DNA of 64,000 nucleotides from Lachancea dasiensis (GCA_900074725.1 LT598458.1:434001-498000); one strand, 5' to 3'; numbered from the stretch's first letter, positions 26,830-36,568 are shown. The notes: a model not told the origin generated them from the sequence alone. Numbers and translations are program-made.

Positions 26830-27384
26830 ATGGTACGTTGACAGCATGGTAATGGTGGGGGACAGGACTTAAGAGGATATTGGTGGGCTTGCTGAAAGAC
26901 AGTGCGCTCCGGAGCCGTTTCTGTGATGGTTGTTTGAGTTGTGTCTCGCTGCACAGGTCGGTTTCTAATGGGCTTATGGTAGGCTCCGAATGGATCGTAA
27001 AACAGATGACAAATGCATCAGGGGAACTTCTTAACTTCCGCAGGCGGTTCACCCTCTGGTGTTTGCATTTCCATTCGTGTACAGGAGCCCATTGGCTATG
27101 CTCGCTTTGTTGGGCCTATTTCCAGCCATATCTGTTCCCTGTGGCGTTTTGTCCCCTCTACCCTTCGGTTCATCTCATACTAACAGTTCTTTTTACAGGG
27201 TAAAGTTCACGGTTCCCTAGCTCGTGCCGGTAAGGTCAAGTCTCAAACCCCAAAGGTTGAAAAGCAAGAAAAGCCAAAGTCTCCAAAGGGCCGTGCTCGC
27301 AAGAGAATCTTGTACACCAGAAGATTCGTCAACGTCACTTTGACCAACGGTAAGAGAAAGATGAACCCATCTCCTTCTGCTTAA
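26830..27384 (+). CDS. RPS30: Ribosomal protein eS30 (spliced, ATG-only first exon)
   Basis: The coding sequence is join(26830..26832, 27199..27384), giving a 62-residue protein of the 40S subunit ([18 protein letters not shown]...). It matches S. cerevisiae Rps30, including [24 protein letters not shown]. Exon 1 holds only the ATG. The 366-nt intron starts GTACGT, a known variant of GTATGT. It carries a perfect TACTAAC branch site at 27178-27184 and ends TTTTTACAG at 27198. As in other yeasts there is no ubiquitin-like (FUBI) leader. The second residue is Gly here and Ala in S. cerevisiae. The single gene represents the ancestor of RPS30A (YLR287C-A) and RPS30B (YOR182C). Confidence 0.96.
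26833..27198 (+). other. RPS30 intron
   Basis: The 366-nt intron has a GTACGT donor, a TACTAAC branch site at 27178-27184 and an acceptor 14 nt after the branch site. No snoRNA with clear C/D or H/ACA boxes is seen inside. Confidence 0.93.
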
Positions 27385-27810
27385 GCAGCAACAACCCTCA
27401 CCCGAGACTGAACCAACTTATTTTGTCACGCATATGTTGTTTTGTTTTTTTTAGTAAAGTTGTTGGCCATTTACCATATTGCCAGGGCTTCGATAAGGAT
27501 CACAAAATGGCAGCGAGCTACTTCGCTGCTACTTTCTGGTTTTCATCATCATTCTGGTAGCCCTGGGCTTTTCTTTCCGGGCTCATATGTTAAACCTATA
27601 TATCATCTAATTATCAGTGTACTTTGAAAAGATACTACTGACTGAATTAAGTTATATTATCTGCATTGAACGAAGCGAAGAATCCACGAAGTATTCGTTC
27701 ACCTACCTATCGCGTGCGATTAGTTACGAAATTTTATGTGCTCCCTACAAGCTCATCGTTTCTGAATATTCCTCGGCTTTCTTCACCAATTTTTCACACG
27801 ACCACTGCAG
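27385..27810. other. RPS30-YLR287C-type intergenic region
   Basis: These 426 bases are T-rich. They hold the RPS30 3' region and the promoter of the next gene. No gene is recognised. Confidence 0.65.
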
Positions 27811-28911
27811 ATGAGCGAGGCTATCGCGACCATCAAGACGTTAGTGTCTAGTCTCAGAAGCGATTTCGTCGATGCATTTGATTCCAGGGAAAAACTTCAC
27901 CTATTGAAGCCCAAAACCAAGCTCAAAGACTCTACGCCCGCTGCAGAGCTGATTAAACTTTCTCAAATCATTAAAGCGCAGACAACCAAGATCGGCATCA
28001 TCTCCCATCCTGCGAAGTTCCACGCCAACCTTGATGCTGCTGGTAAGGAATTAAAAGAGTTCTCGAATACCATATTTTTCCTGGTCTCATTAGTTCCGTT
28101 GTTTTATCAAGGGAAGTTTCCTAAATACTTTATCGATCTGCTGGATTCTAATATACTAGGGCTGCTCAATGGTGTGAGTGGTTTTTGTGATGACCTTGAC
28201 CAGTTGGTCTCCTCCCATAATGCCATGAATTCCTCTGATATCACACCTGGACCTTCCACCCAAGACGAGGACGACTCGAGTGGTTCCACAAGACTCTTAT
28301 CAGTAGGGAAAATATGGGCCTCTTGCGATTTGCTGAACGACATAGGTACGAACGGTAACCTGGGCCTCTTGAATAAGCGGATTCAAATCAGCGCTAAGCT
28401 CGTTACTGACACCTTAAATGAACTAGAAGAATGGCTCGTGGAGCCACATGTGGAGACCGATGACCCCTTTGGAATAGGTAGTGGCTCGGAAGATGAGGAG
28501 AACGAACTCGAGGACGAGGATAATGACGCCGGACTGGGGGAGAGTGTACCGCCTGGGTTAATCGGTTACGTCCAAAAATGGCAAAATAAGTTGAAAATGA
28601 TCCGATTGTTACTGTCATCTTTCTCGAAGTCCATTGCATCTAACGATTACAAGGGCAAAGAACCTTCGGCACAACAGTTGGACAAGCTCAATGATTTGCA
28701 CGCCCTGATAGTCGAAGAAACAGACGAACTCATCTCGACAACTTTCATGGCTGGCCAAGACTTTGATGCCGACGACGACGAAATCATTGAATTGGCATCT
28801 AACTTGAACACCACCGTTCGTCAAATGGTCCAGATCATCAAGAATCTAAACAAGAGCGATGAAAAGAAAGGCAAGTGGATACAAGTGTGGGACACTAAAT
28901 ACTTTAGTTAG
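27811..28911 (+). CDS. YLR287C: YLR287C homologue (GCIP/cyclin-D1-binding-like)
   Basis: The 366-residue protein corresponds to S. cerevisiae YLR287C (355 residues), a cytoplasmic protein of undefined role distantly related to the Grap2/cyclin-D-interacting family. The sequence is helical and soluble. Conserved-looking stretches are LSQIIKAQTTKIGIISHPAKF, VSLVPLFYQGKFPKYF and VGKIWASCDLLNDIG. An acidic linker (GSEDEENELEDEDNDAG) follows the middle. The C-terminal helix ends KGKWIQVWDTKYFS. The ATG at 27811 opens the conserved N-terminus. Identification rests on order (SER1, RPS30, YLR287C, CTS1 block) and overall likeness. It converges with HSP10. Confidence 0.88.
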   Translation: MSEAIATIKTLVSSLRSDFVDAFDSREKLHLLKPKTKLKDSTPAAELIKLSQIIKAQTTKIGIISHPAKFHANLDAAGKELKEFSNTIFFLVSLVPLFYQGKFPKYFIDLLDSNILGLLNGVSGFCDDLDQLVSSHNAMNSSDITPGPSTQDEDDSSGSTRLLSVGKIWASCDLLNDIGTNGNLGLLNKRIQISAKLVTDTLNELEEWLVEPHVETDDPFGIGSGSEDEENELEDEDNDAGLGESVPPGLIGYVQKWQNKLKMIRLLLSSFSKSIASNDYKGKEPSAQQLDKLNDLHALIVEETDELISTTFMAGQDFDADDDEIIELASNLNTTVRQMVQIIKNLNKSDEKKGKWIQVWDTKYFS

Positions 28912-29060
28912 CGAGAAATTGGCCATGTCCATATATCGAACATAGCTATCGCATATCGTCAATTCGTGCTATTTACAGATTACATGCTGGGCTCCGTTGA
29001 GGCTTCTTCATTCGCTTAATCCAGTTAAAAAGGCAATATCTTGATGCCATTAGAACAAAT

Positions 29061-29378
29061 TTATTCATTTATTTTGGCCAAGATTTCGCTATCGCGGAAC
29101 AACACAACTTCCTCATCGCCCTTCAGCTTGATGCTAGAGCCACCAAATTGAGGAATCAAAACGCTGTCGCCAACGGAAACCTGTGGCACAACTTTATTTC
29201 CGTTGGCATCCGTGAAGCCGGGTCCCACGGCCAAAACAGTAGCCTGGTTCAATTTTTCAATGTTCTTTTCTGGCAGGTACAACCCGGAAGCGGTCTTAGC
29301 TTCGGCCTTAATTCTTTGGACCAACACACGATCCAACAAGGGAGCGATGGACTTGGCGGACTTGAGCAGCGTGGACAT
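29061..29378 (-). CDS. HSP10: Mitochondrial chaperonin 10
   Basis: The 105-residue protein is the mitochondrial co-chaperonin of Hsp60 and corresponds to S. cerevisiae Hsp10 (106 residues). It has the conserved APLLDRVLVQRIKAEAKTASGLYLPE region, which includes the mobile loop (KTASGLYLPEK). Later come VLAVGPGFTDANGN, VSVGDSVLIPQFGG and VVLFRDSEILAKI. Its place between the YLR287C homologue and LAS17 differs from S. cerevisiae, where HSP10 is YOR020C, far from LAS17, so a rearrangement occurred on one of the two lineages. Heat-shock elements lie upstream. Confidence 0.97.
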   Translation of the reverse strand: MSTLLKSAKSIAPLLDRVLVQRIKAEAKTASGLYLPEKNIEKLNQATVLAVGPGFTDANGNKVVPQVSVGDSVLIPQFGGSSIKLKGDEEVVLFRDSEILAKINE

Positions 29379-29480
29379 TATTTTTCGATTCGCGTTAATG
29401 AGTGGAGGTCAAAGCTGTGTGTATCTCCGTACAATGATTATGCCACAGCTAGGTCGCTCATCAATTTGTCTTTTTCCAGC

Positions 29481-29532
29481 TTATATATATATTTACAATA
29501 ACCACTCTAAAATACTAGAAAATTCGAAGAAG
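29481..29532 (-). promoter_or_regulatory. HSP10 promoter: TATA and heat-shock-element-like repeats
   Basis: A long TATA stretch (TTATATATATATTTA) lies at 29481-29495. GAA-aa-TTC-GAA-GAA blocks lie at 29518-29531. The inverted GAA/TTC pair with two bases between is the Hsf1 core; the third block is one base out of phase. They are 100-155 bases upstream of the HSP10 start. Confidence 0.45.
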
Positions 29533-29681
29533 TCGGGTAACCCTGCAGAGCGTGAGACGTCGAATAACGTTAAACAGCTTTGGAAGTCCAATTTGACCAA
29601 TTACATTGTTCGAATTACTTAGGCAGTATGACCGTTCAGACATTCTCCCTCTCTAGCTTAAAGGAAGAACAATAAATTATA

Positions 29682-30144
29682 TTAATTCATCATTAGAAGT
29701 TTCGCGTTGCTTTTGAAACATCCACAATTTTTGTAGGTGATATGCAAGACGATCACGCCGCAATTATCTTCGAAACAGTGTTTCTCATCGTCCGATTCCC
29801 CATGCTGCCCTAGGAGAGAGAATTTAGTGTCATCCGATTTAGTTGTGTCACATACGTATATGGTGACCATAATGCCCGAGGTTTTGGGCTAGGCATGATG
29901 GCACGGATGGCACGAAGTTTGACGCTTTGGCGAGCGAAGATGTGGCCAGTACTTTATGACTTTCTTTCCCACAAGCAATGTCAATTTCTGATTCGGTCAT
30001 ATCAAAACGTTTCAAGATTCTTTCATATTTTTTGTAATTTGAAGACTCCAGTGTGAATGGGCCATGCGAAGCAGTTCGTTGACCCACGATAGGTGAATCG
30101 GACCGTGAGTTACCAGTCATCCCCATTATCGTAGTCTCCGTCAT
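29682..30144 (-). CDS. Possible small gene downstream of LAS17, unrecognised
   Basis: A 98-codon ORF (29848-30144) starts inside the end of LAS17 in another frame. It has a protein-like stretch in the middle (YKKYERILKRFDMTESEIDI). Just before its stop it holds GTATGT (29855-29850). A CTCCTAG acceptor at 29810 would join it in frame to another 62-codon ORF ending at 29682, giving 138 residues. The implied intron is only 46 nt and has no TACTAAC, which is shorter than accepted yeast introns. It may simply be LAS17 3' UTR. No known family is recognised. A separate start at the internal ATG near 30000 is also possible. Confidence 0.2.
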
Positions 30145-32077
30145 CTTGTGCTACCTTACTCTTGCGTTGATTTAAAGCTGCAGCCAAAGCATCTGCCATA
30201 GAAGGGGGCCCTCCTCCTGCAGAGCCAGCCGCACCAGTAGAGCCATTGGGTTGGGAGCCACGGTTTCCATTACTTTCTTGCAGTAAAACACTAGGTTTTT
30301 CCAGTTGAGATTTATCCGTCTTACGTAGTGCTGTCACTCCACCAGCCCCTCTGATGGACGCAAGGAGCGCATCGCGACCTGCATCCCCTGTAGCCTCATT
30401 ACTGCCGGAGGAAGGCTGTTGAGACTGGGAGAGGAAAGCAGGAGGTGGGGGAGGAGCAACGCCCACATTGCCAGCCTGGGGAGGCTCGAATGTCATCGCT
30501 GGAGGTGGTGGCGGTGGTGGTGGGGGTACGGCACTTAACGGAGCAGATTGCATTGGCGGAGCAGGTGGTGGTAGAGGCGCTGCGAATTGTTGCCCACCTG
30601 ATTGCCCATTTGTTTGAGGAAGCGGTGGGGGCGGTGGCATGTGTTGCTGGCCGCTTACCTGGGGAATGGGTGGTGCAGGTGGTACCAGTGCGGCAGTGGT
30701 TGTGAGAGGAGTGCTTGGCTGCGGGAAAGTATGCAGCGGTGGAGAAGATGACACAGGAAGAGTACGTTGAGGTGGAGGTGGAGCTGATGTGGCCCTGGAA
30801 GCTCTTGGTGGAGGAGCAGGTCCTGCACTACGTCTTGGTGGTGGGGGAGGTCCTGGACGTTTTGCGCCCGGCAGAGCTCGCGAAGGAACAGCGGGTGCAG
30901 CTTGAGCAACAGGAGAAGCTGGGTATATGCTGTTTCCAGTAGGATTAGAAGTGACTCTACGAGGCGGGGGAGGAGGGCCAGGATTCCGCCTGGGAGGAGG
31001 TGCTGGAGGACCATTTCCACGAGGAGGTACTCCAGGAAGTGGTCGACCAGATTGCGGAAGTGGAGGCGCCACTTGCATTGGGGCATTGGCCTGGGGAAGC
31101 GGTGGAGCCACGGGATGTGGGTTGGAGCTTTGCGGCACCGGAAGAGGGAAAGGATTGTTGCTAGACCGCTGAGGATGAGCCGATACTGGCGGTGCTGGGT
31201 ATGATACAGGTGGAGGTATCGGCGATGCAGAAGGAGGCGCAGGAGGAGCCCCATTAGGAAACGAGGTGTTGGTTGCTGGTAGAGGGGGTACCCTATGCAC
31301 CAGTTGCTTTGCGGGCGGAGCTGGAGTGGAAGGTAGAGATGCACTCGCAGATGAAGGCTCCGACTCCGAAGAAGGATCCTGAGTTATATTTGCACTGAAT
31401 GGTGCTGGCGATGGACTCTCGTAGGCTCGTTCTGGTGCCCGTGCCAGTTCCGATACCGATCCCTGAGCAAGTGGAGGTGGAGATGAAAATGACGCTGCCG
31501 CTGCAGGCGGAGGAGGAGGAGGAGCCTTTTTTTTGGTCGCAGGGACATCCGAAGAAGTGTCTTGTATTCTATAACGTTGTCTCTGATCGTTGATTAGCGA
31601 CTCCCCTCGAGGACCCTGTACAATTTGTGCCTCTTGTTCCGTGTGTAGTTTCTTGGCCAAGGCTATGGCATTCTTATTGGCCAATGTCTTTTTAGAAGCG
31701 TATTTTTCGCGCTTCTGCACTCTTTTGAGAAGATGAGCGGCCTCGTCGAGGTCCTCGAATAGCAGGCCCGCCGTGCATTCTTCAAGCTCGAATGTATGGA
31801 AAAAGGTACGGTCCTGGTGGTAATCGAAGCCTACATACAGCTCTTGGTCCCATACCACACCCCTATGGCCCTGGATATCTACCAGCTTCAGAAAGAACGT
31901 ATGGCCAACAATGTCGTCGACCAGAGCAACGGCTCCGGAAAGACCAGTATACTGCCATTCTTGAGGGTTTGGATAAGCGATGTACAGTCTGGCCACCGTC
32001 ACATCCACTATCTTATTCGAGCTTTTTGGAAGAGCTCTTTTAATCTTCTCTTTATCATGAGAATTTAACAGGCCCAT
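30110..32077 (-). CDS. LAS17: Yeast WASP, actin nucleation promoting factor
   Basis: The 655-residue protein corresponds to Las17/Bee1 (633 in S. cerevisiae), which activates Arp2/3 at endocytic actin patches. The N-terminal WH1/EVH1 domain (about 1-130) includes TVARLYIAYPNPQEWQYTG and FFHTFELEECTAGLLFEDLDE; in the family it binds verprolin (Vrp1). A long polyproline centre (about 190-560) has many PPPPPP and PxxP tracts for SH3 partners and profilin. The WH2 actin-binding motif (about 568-590) includes RDALLASIRGAGGVTALRK. The acidic tail DDGDYDNGDDW ends in the Trp that contacts Arp2/3. All parts are intact. In S. cerevisiae LAS17 is YOR181C, next to RPS30B. Confidence 0.97.
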   Translation of the reverse strand: MGLLNSHDKEKIKRALPKSSNKIVDVTVARLYIAYPNPQEWQYTGLSGAVALVDDIVGHTFFLKLVDIQGHRGVVWDQELYVGFDYHQDRTFFHTFELEECTAGLLFEDLDEAAHLLKRVQKREKYASKKTLANKNAIALAKKLHTEQEAQIVQGPRGESLINDQRQRYRIQDTSSDVPATKKKAPPPPPPAAAASFSSPPPLAQGSVSELARAPERAYESPSPAPFSANITQDPSSESEPSSASASLPSTPAPPAKQLVHRVPPLPATNTSFPNGAPPAPPSASPIPPPVSYPAPPVSAHPQRSSNNPFPLPVPQSSNPHPVAPPLPQANAPMQVAPPLPQSGRPLPGVPPRGNGPPAPPPRRNPGPPPPPRRVTSNPTGNSIYPASPVAQAAPAVPSRALPGAKRPGPPPPPRRSAGPAPPPRASRATSAPPPPQRTLPVSSSPPLHTFPQPSTPLTTTAALVPPAPPIPQVSGQQHMPPPPPLPQTNGQSGGQQFAAPLPPPAPPMQSAPLSAVPPPPPPPPPAMTFEPPQAGNVGVAPPPPPAFLSQSQQPSSGSNEATGDAGRDALLASIRGAGGVTALRKTDKSQLEKPSVLLQESNGNRGSQPNGSTGAAGSAGGGPPSMADALAAALNQRKSKVAQDDGDYDNGDDW

Positions 32078-34468
32078 TGGCAGCTGTGGATAACAGGAAA
32101 CCGATGGTCAATATTGAAGGGCCTTCGGAAGCTCTAAATCGAAGAAAGGAACTATGAAGCGGTGATGAATGTCCCGCAGTTTCGAATGCAAAAATTGTTG
32201 ATACTCTCGTAGCTATATTCCCCCCACAGTTCTGGTCCGTAGTTCAATTGGTCTTCGAACAACCACTTTAGTGTTTTACTATAACCTATTGGCGGGTTTT
32301 GACACCTCTTGAATGACAATTTGATTGCCCCTTTACACTTTTCGTTTGTAGTTATGATAAACTTCCATCACTTGTGTATAAAACTGACACTGGAAGACAG
32401 TAAAATTCAAAGTCAAGGCCCGAGCGCATAGGAGAGCTTTTTAAACTAAGATACTATTCAATTTGACAGTCTAAAATTCAATGGCGATGTTGTTAAGCGA
32501 TTTTGCCCTGGGTTCAATCCCGTTCGTGTGAAGTCGAAACGCTGGGAATTATGTAGGACGAGCCCAGGCATCTTGAAGCTATGCACGATGATCAAGGTGA
32601 AGTGGGGGGCTTGTGCATTCAGGCAGTTTTGGAATGCAGCTCATCGTTTGGCTCTGAAAGCTGCTGCTGAAAATTGTGCAAGTTTAATCTTTATGTAGTT
32701 TAATTGACATTTAGTAGAGCAGCTAAGGCCCAGGCTAAGATTGCAACAAAATGCACACGACACTCTTGAAGGAGAATGAAGGCAGGAAAACCATTCGAGC
32801 TTGCTTGAGATTAACCTTAACGGGTAGAATTTAGGTCGCAGGAGACGCGTGCTTTCAAAGTATGGTTCAATCATGACAGAATGATACACAGTGATTTTAC
32901 ATTTAGCGTAGTGTTTGCTGGGCATGAGCACCACAACAGTCTTGGGTACTAGCCGTACTCGTACATGCTAGTTGTTACAAATTTAGAAAAGCTATTTGAG
33001 AGTGGAGCTTGACTGTATTAGCTGCAGTATACGCTAGTCTCCAGATACGATTTCAGGATCGTGCTCTGTCAGGAAGTCCAGGGGCCTGAAGTGTTTCTCT
33101 CTACTACTTACGACCAAACATGATGCGCTGTGTAGCCTATCTTTTGAGCTTGGCGCGTTTCAATTGATGGTTCATGTCACGTCTATTTAGCACTGTACGT
33201 CGATAATCAAAACTCGCACTTTGTGGCGGTTTAAGTAAAAGTCCCAGAACAGACGAGTGAAGGTCACCAGTTCAGACCTGAAAAAGCGTGCGTCATAATC
33301 AGGCTTCGAGCTCGGCGTAAATATACCATTCACAACAAGATGGTTTTTTAACTACTCTGAAATTGGTTCTTCATATCACACCGTTGTACACTGGCCATGG
33401 GCTTTTTTTGTCGAGATCCATGCGCTGATCTGCTGCTGGGGAACCGTTGGAGACTGGCTCTGAAGGAATGCTGCCGTCAACCCATCCCCTTACTGTTTCT
33501 CAGCTGATTTTCCCTTGAGCATCTTCGAGTAATGCCCAAAGTGCTACTCGTTCTTATGTTTTGCCTGGGCGACGACAAAAAATTTCCACAACAGCGAGCT
33601 AGTTTGAATTACAACGCGTTTCTTACTTCTACATTCAGGCTGTATGGCTTATACGGGGGTTACCAGCTCGCACCCCGCCAAGTCCCAGCAGCATACAACC
33701 GACGTACACACACTACTTTTCCAAAAGGGTCCTAAATAATAACAGAAAAACGAAATCGCGCTAATTCGAAAATTTGCTGGCCCTCGACCGCTAGTTAGGA
33801 ACACTGCGCCATCCTCCACAATGGACAGGGCAGTCTGGATGGAGTTGCCCTACGGTAGCCCTACGGTAGGCCAAGATGAACCTGATAATCACCATGAACG
33901 AAAACAATAGTAAATATTAACCAGGCTGGGTGGTTTTGAGAAGGGCTGGTAAGGCCAGAGTAAAGCCAAGCCAGAGACCAAGAGTAACTGCTACCACATC
34001 GCAGGCCAGTTATTTCGTGAGAGGATTTACTTCTACCGGGGACGCCTTTGTTTACTTTTGAGTATTGACATGCTTTTTTTAGACGAAACAGGCTTGTTAC
34101 CACGGTCTTGGCTGAGATGGAGTTGTTGATAGATTTAGGGTAGCCATGGCAGTCCGACAAACATCGAGATTGTTTGTTTGGTGTCTAACGCCCAGCTTCG
34201 GGCTCCAAACTTCGAAAACACTGGATGTTGTGTTTGTTTGTTGGCGAATACCAAGAATTAGTCCAAGGCCACAGTATAGAATTTCCATATAAAAGGCGAG
34301 CAGCGTCTTGTGGAATGGTCGGAGAGTAATGTTTCAGATCTTAACAGCTCAAAAGTAACTATTACAGCTGACTCGACTCACATTGGATCTTTTGACTGAG
34401 TTAACCGTCTTCATCGATAACACTAAGGTTTTCCAAATTCTGTTTCAAACGCACACCCTAAATTAAAA
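32078..34468. other. 2.4-kb gene-poor region between LAS17 and CTS1
   Basis: No coding gene is recognised. Frames of up to 99 codons here have no family resemblance. Small repeats occur: an 11-bp GCCCTACGGTA pair around 33846-33868, and two GTTTGTTTG-containing half-copies at about 34170-34240. A B-box-like GGTTCAATCCC near 32511 is not part of a tRNA fold. The last 550 bases hold the CTS1 promoter. The length is unusual for this otherwise compact window. Confidence 0.65.
33925..34196 (+). promoter_or_regulatory. Ace2/Swi5- and Fkh-type sites upstream of CTS1
   Basis: GCTGGG (33925-33930), GCTGGT (33945-33950) and CCCAGC (34191-34196) match the Ace2/Swi5 core CCAGC on one strand or the other. 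TTTGTTTAC (34047-34055) is the reverse of the Forkhead site GTAAACAAA. Ace2 drives CTS1 in daughter cells of S. cerevisiae, so conserved control is likely, though the motifs are short. Confidence 0.45.
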
Positions 34469-36421
34469 ATGTTACTTCTCGCCCTTTTTACCCTAGTGGC
34501 AAAGCTGGCGCTAGTAATTGGCTTCGATGCTAACTCCAAGTCTAATGTTGCTGTGTATTGGGGTCAATCATCAGCTGGCTCTCAAGAGTCTCTAGCATCC
34601 TACTGTCAATCCTCAGACGTTGACATCGTGCTTTTGTCCTTCATGTACTCATATCCCTCATCTATTGGCCTCGACTTCAGCTCCGCGTGCTCGGATTCGT
34701 TTTCAGACGGGCTTTTACACTGCGATCAGATCGGAGAAGACATCAAGACTTGTCAAGATTTAGGCAAAAAAGTGTTACTTTCCATGGGCGGTGCCACCGG
34801 TTCTTACGGCTTTTCAAGTGACTCGGAGGCAGAACAATTTGCAACTACTCTGTGGAACACTTTTGGCGGTGGCTCAGCAACCGAGCGCCCTTTCAATGAT
34901 GCAATTGTTGACGGCTTCGACTTCGACATCGAAAATCAGAAACCCACAGGCTATGCTGCCTTGGCCAAGAAGCTCAGGAAGTATTTCAACTCAGCCTCCA
35001 AAGATTATTATTTATCTGCCGCTCCACAATGTTTTTACCCTGATGCCTCTGTCGGTGACCTATTGAACAACGCTGATATTGACTTTGCGTTTATTCAATT
35101 TTACAACAACTACTGTAACGTTGACAAACAGTTCAACTGGGATACTTGGACCCAGTTTGCATCTTCTGCTCCCAATCCAAGCATCAAATTATATCTAGGG
35201 CTACCGGGTTCGGCAACTGCTGCTGGCTCTGGCTACCTTTCTGATTTGAGCTTAGTGAAGTCTACAGTCGAATCAATAAGCGAAAGCAGTAATTTCGGGG
35301 GTATCATGTTGTGGGATGCTTCTCAGAGTTTTGGTAATGAGGTTGATGGCAAGACGTACATATCCCAAATGAAATCTATTTTGGAGTCGGTCGATTCATC
35401 AGGGACGTCTTCCACCACTGTTACATCAAGTTCCTCCATTGCAACTTCCAGTACTCAATCAAGTTCTTCCATTGCAACTTCCGCTCCTCAATCAAGTTCT
35501 TCCATTGCAACTTCCGCTCCTCAATCAAGTTCTTCCATTGCAACTTCCAGTACTCAATCAAGTTCTTCCATTGCAACTTCCAGTACTCAATCAAGTTCCT
35601 CCATTGCAACTTCCAGTACTCAATCAAGTTCTTCCATTGCAACTTCCGCTCCTCAATCAAGTTCTTCCATTGCAACTTCCACTTCTCAATCTTTCGCCAC
35701 CCCCAGTACCCTATCAAGCTCCTCTGTCGCGGTCTACAGCTCCTCATCGCACTCAGCCATTGCTTCTTCCGCTGTCAGTTCCTCCAGAGCTCCAACCTTC
35801 ACTTCTGTTTCTCTATTGAGCTCAGGTATTTCCTTCTCAAGCACTTCAGTGTCTTCCATACCGGCTTCTCACGTCCATGCCACTCAAAAGTCCACCTCAA
35901 GTGCCCTCGTCGTTGTTTACAGTTCAACTGCCGTTCAGTCAAGTACTCCGTCCTCTATCGCTGTGGCATCGTCTACGGAGGGAAGCTCAACAGCCCAGGC
36001 CTCTCAAACTTTGACCAGTACTTCCACGAACCCTTCCGCTCCTTACACCACTGGAACTTCGAGCCCATTATCGGATTCTTCTTCCACACGTAGCGACACA
36101 ACTACAACTTTGGCCCCCACCATTGTGCCTTCAGACGCCCCTACTGCAACTTCGTCAACTGCTAGTACAACTTCGACTTCATGGGCCCACCAAAGAGCTA
36201 CTGAGTTGAATGCTCAATATGCTGCAGGTCAGTTAAACGGAAACTCCAGCTGCTTCGATGGGGAAATTTCATGTTCGACCGACGGGAAAATCGCTATCTG
36301 CGACCATGGCTCTTGGGTGTTCACCGAGTGTGCTTCTGGTACGGTTTGTTTTGCGTACGACAGCAACGATGTTGTATTCACCACTTGCAACTTTTCCTAT
36401 ATGAAGAGTTCGTTTGTGTGA
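34469..36421 (+). CDS. CTS1: Secreted endochitinase for cell separation
   Basis: The 650-residue chitinase corresponds to Cts1 (562 residues), which degrades the primary septum so that daughter cells part. Residues 1 to about 19 (MLLLALFTLVAKLALVIG) form a signal peptide. The GH18 domain follows to about 310, with catalytic DGFDFDIE at 148-155 (E155 is the acid). A Ser/Thr-rich stalk (about 315-590) is built to be O-mannosylated and includes eight tandem 11-residue units. A C-terminal chitin-binding domain (CBM19, about 600-645) has cysteines in CFDGEISC, AICDHG, FTEC, TVCF and TTC. The protein is longer than the S. cerevisiae one because of the stalk repeats. Confidence 0.97.
   Translation: MLLLALFTLVAKLALVIGFDANSKSNVAVYWGQSSAGSQESLASYCQSSDVDIVLLSFMYSYPSSIGLDFSSACSDSFSDGLLHCDQIGEDIKTCQDLGKKVLLSMGGATGSYGFSSDSEAEQFATTLWNTFGGGSATERPFNDAIVDGFDFDIENQKPTGYAALAKKLRKYFNSASKDYYLSAAPQCFYPDASVGDLLNNADIDFAFIQFYNNYCNVDKQFNWDTWTQFASSAPNPSIKLYLGLPGSATAAGSGYLSDLSLVKSTVESISESSNFGGIMLWDASQSFGNEVDGKTYISQMKSILESVDSSGTSSTTVTSSSSIATSSTQSSSSIATSAPQSSSSIATSAPQSSSSIATSSTQSSSSIATSSTQSSSSIATSSTQSSSSIATSAPQSSSSIATSTSQSFATPSTLSSSSVAVYSSSSHSAIASSAVSSSRAPTFTSVSLLSSGISFSSTSVSSIPASHVHATQKSTSSALVVVYSSTAVQSSTPSSIAVASSTEGSSTAQASQTLTSTSTNPSAPYTTGTSSPLSDSSSTRSDTTTTLAPTIVPSDAPTATSSTASTTSTSWAHQRATELNAQYAAGQLNGNSSCFDGEISCSTDGKIAICDHGSWVFTECASGTVCFAYDSNDVVFTTCNFSYMKSSFV
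35426..35689 (+). repeat. CTS1 minisatellite, 8 x 33 bp
   Basis: Eight consecutive 33-bp units encode SSSSIATSxxQ. The variable pair is ST in four units, AP in three and TS in the last. Third-position differences are few, so the array was recently expanded or homogenised. Copy number is likely to vary between strains. Confidence 0.95.
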
Positions 36422-36568
36422 CGTGTCTAGAACCATCCAATTTTGCATTGAATGAGGCGCCCGGCCCATTCTCAAAGAATTCTGCATGCGGCAATACTTA
36501 CGGGAAGTGTTGATGTGTAAAATAGTAATAGTTCGAACAATAATGTTATTAATAATGATAATTACACC

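Noticed and set aside
32500-32530. B-box-like GGTTCAATCCC suggesting a tRNA
   Set aside because: The T-stem does not pair beyond two bases, no acceptor stem is present, and the distance to an A-box-like stretch is too short.
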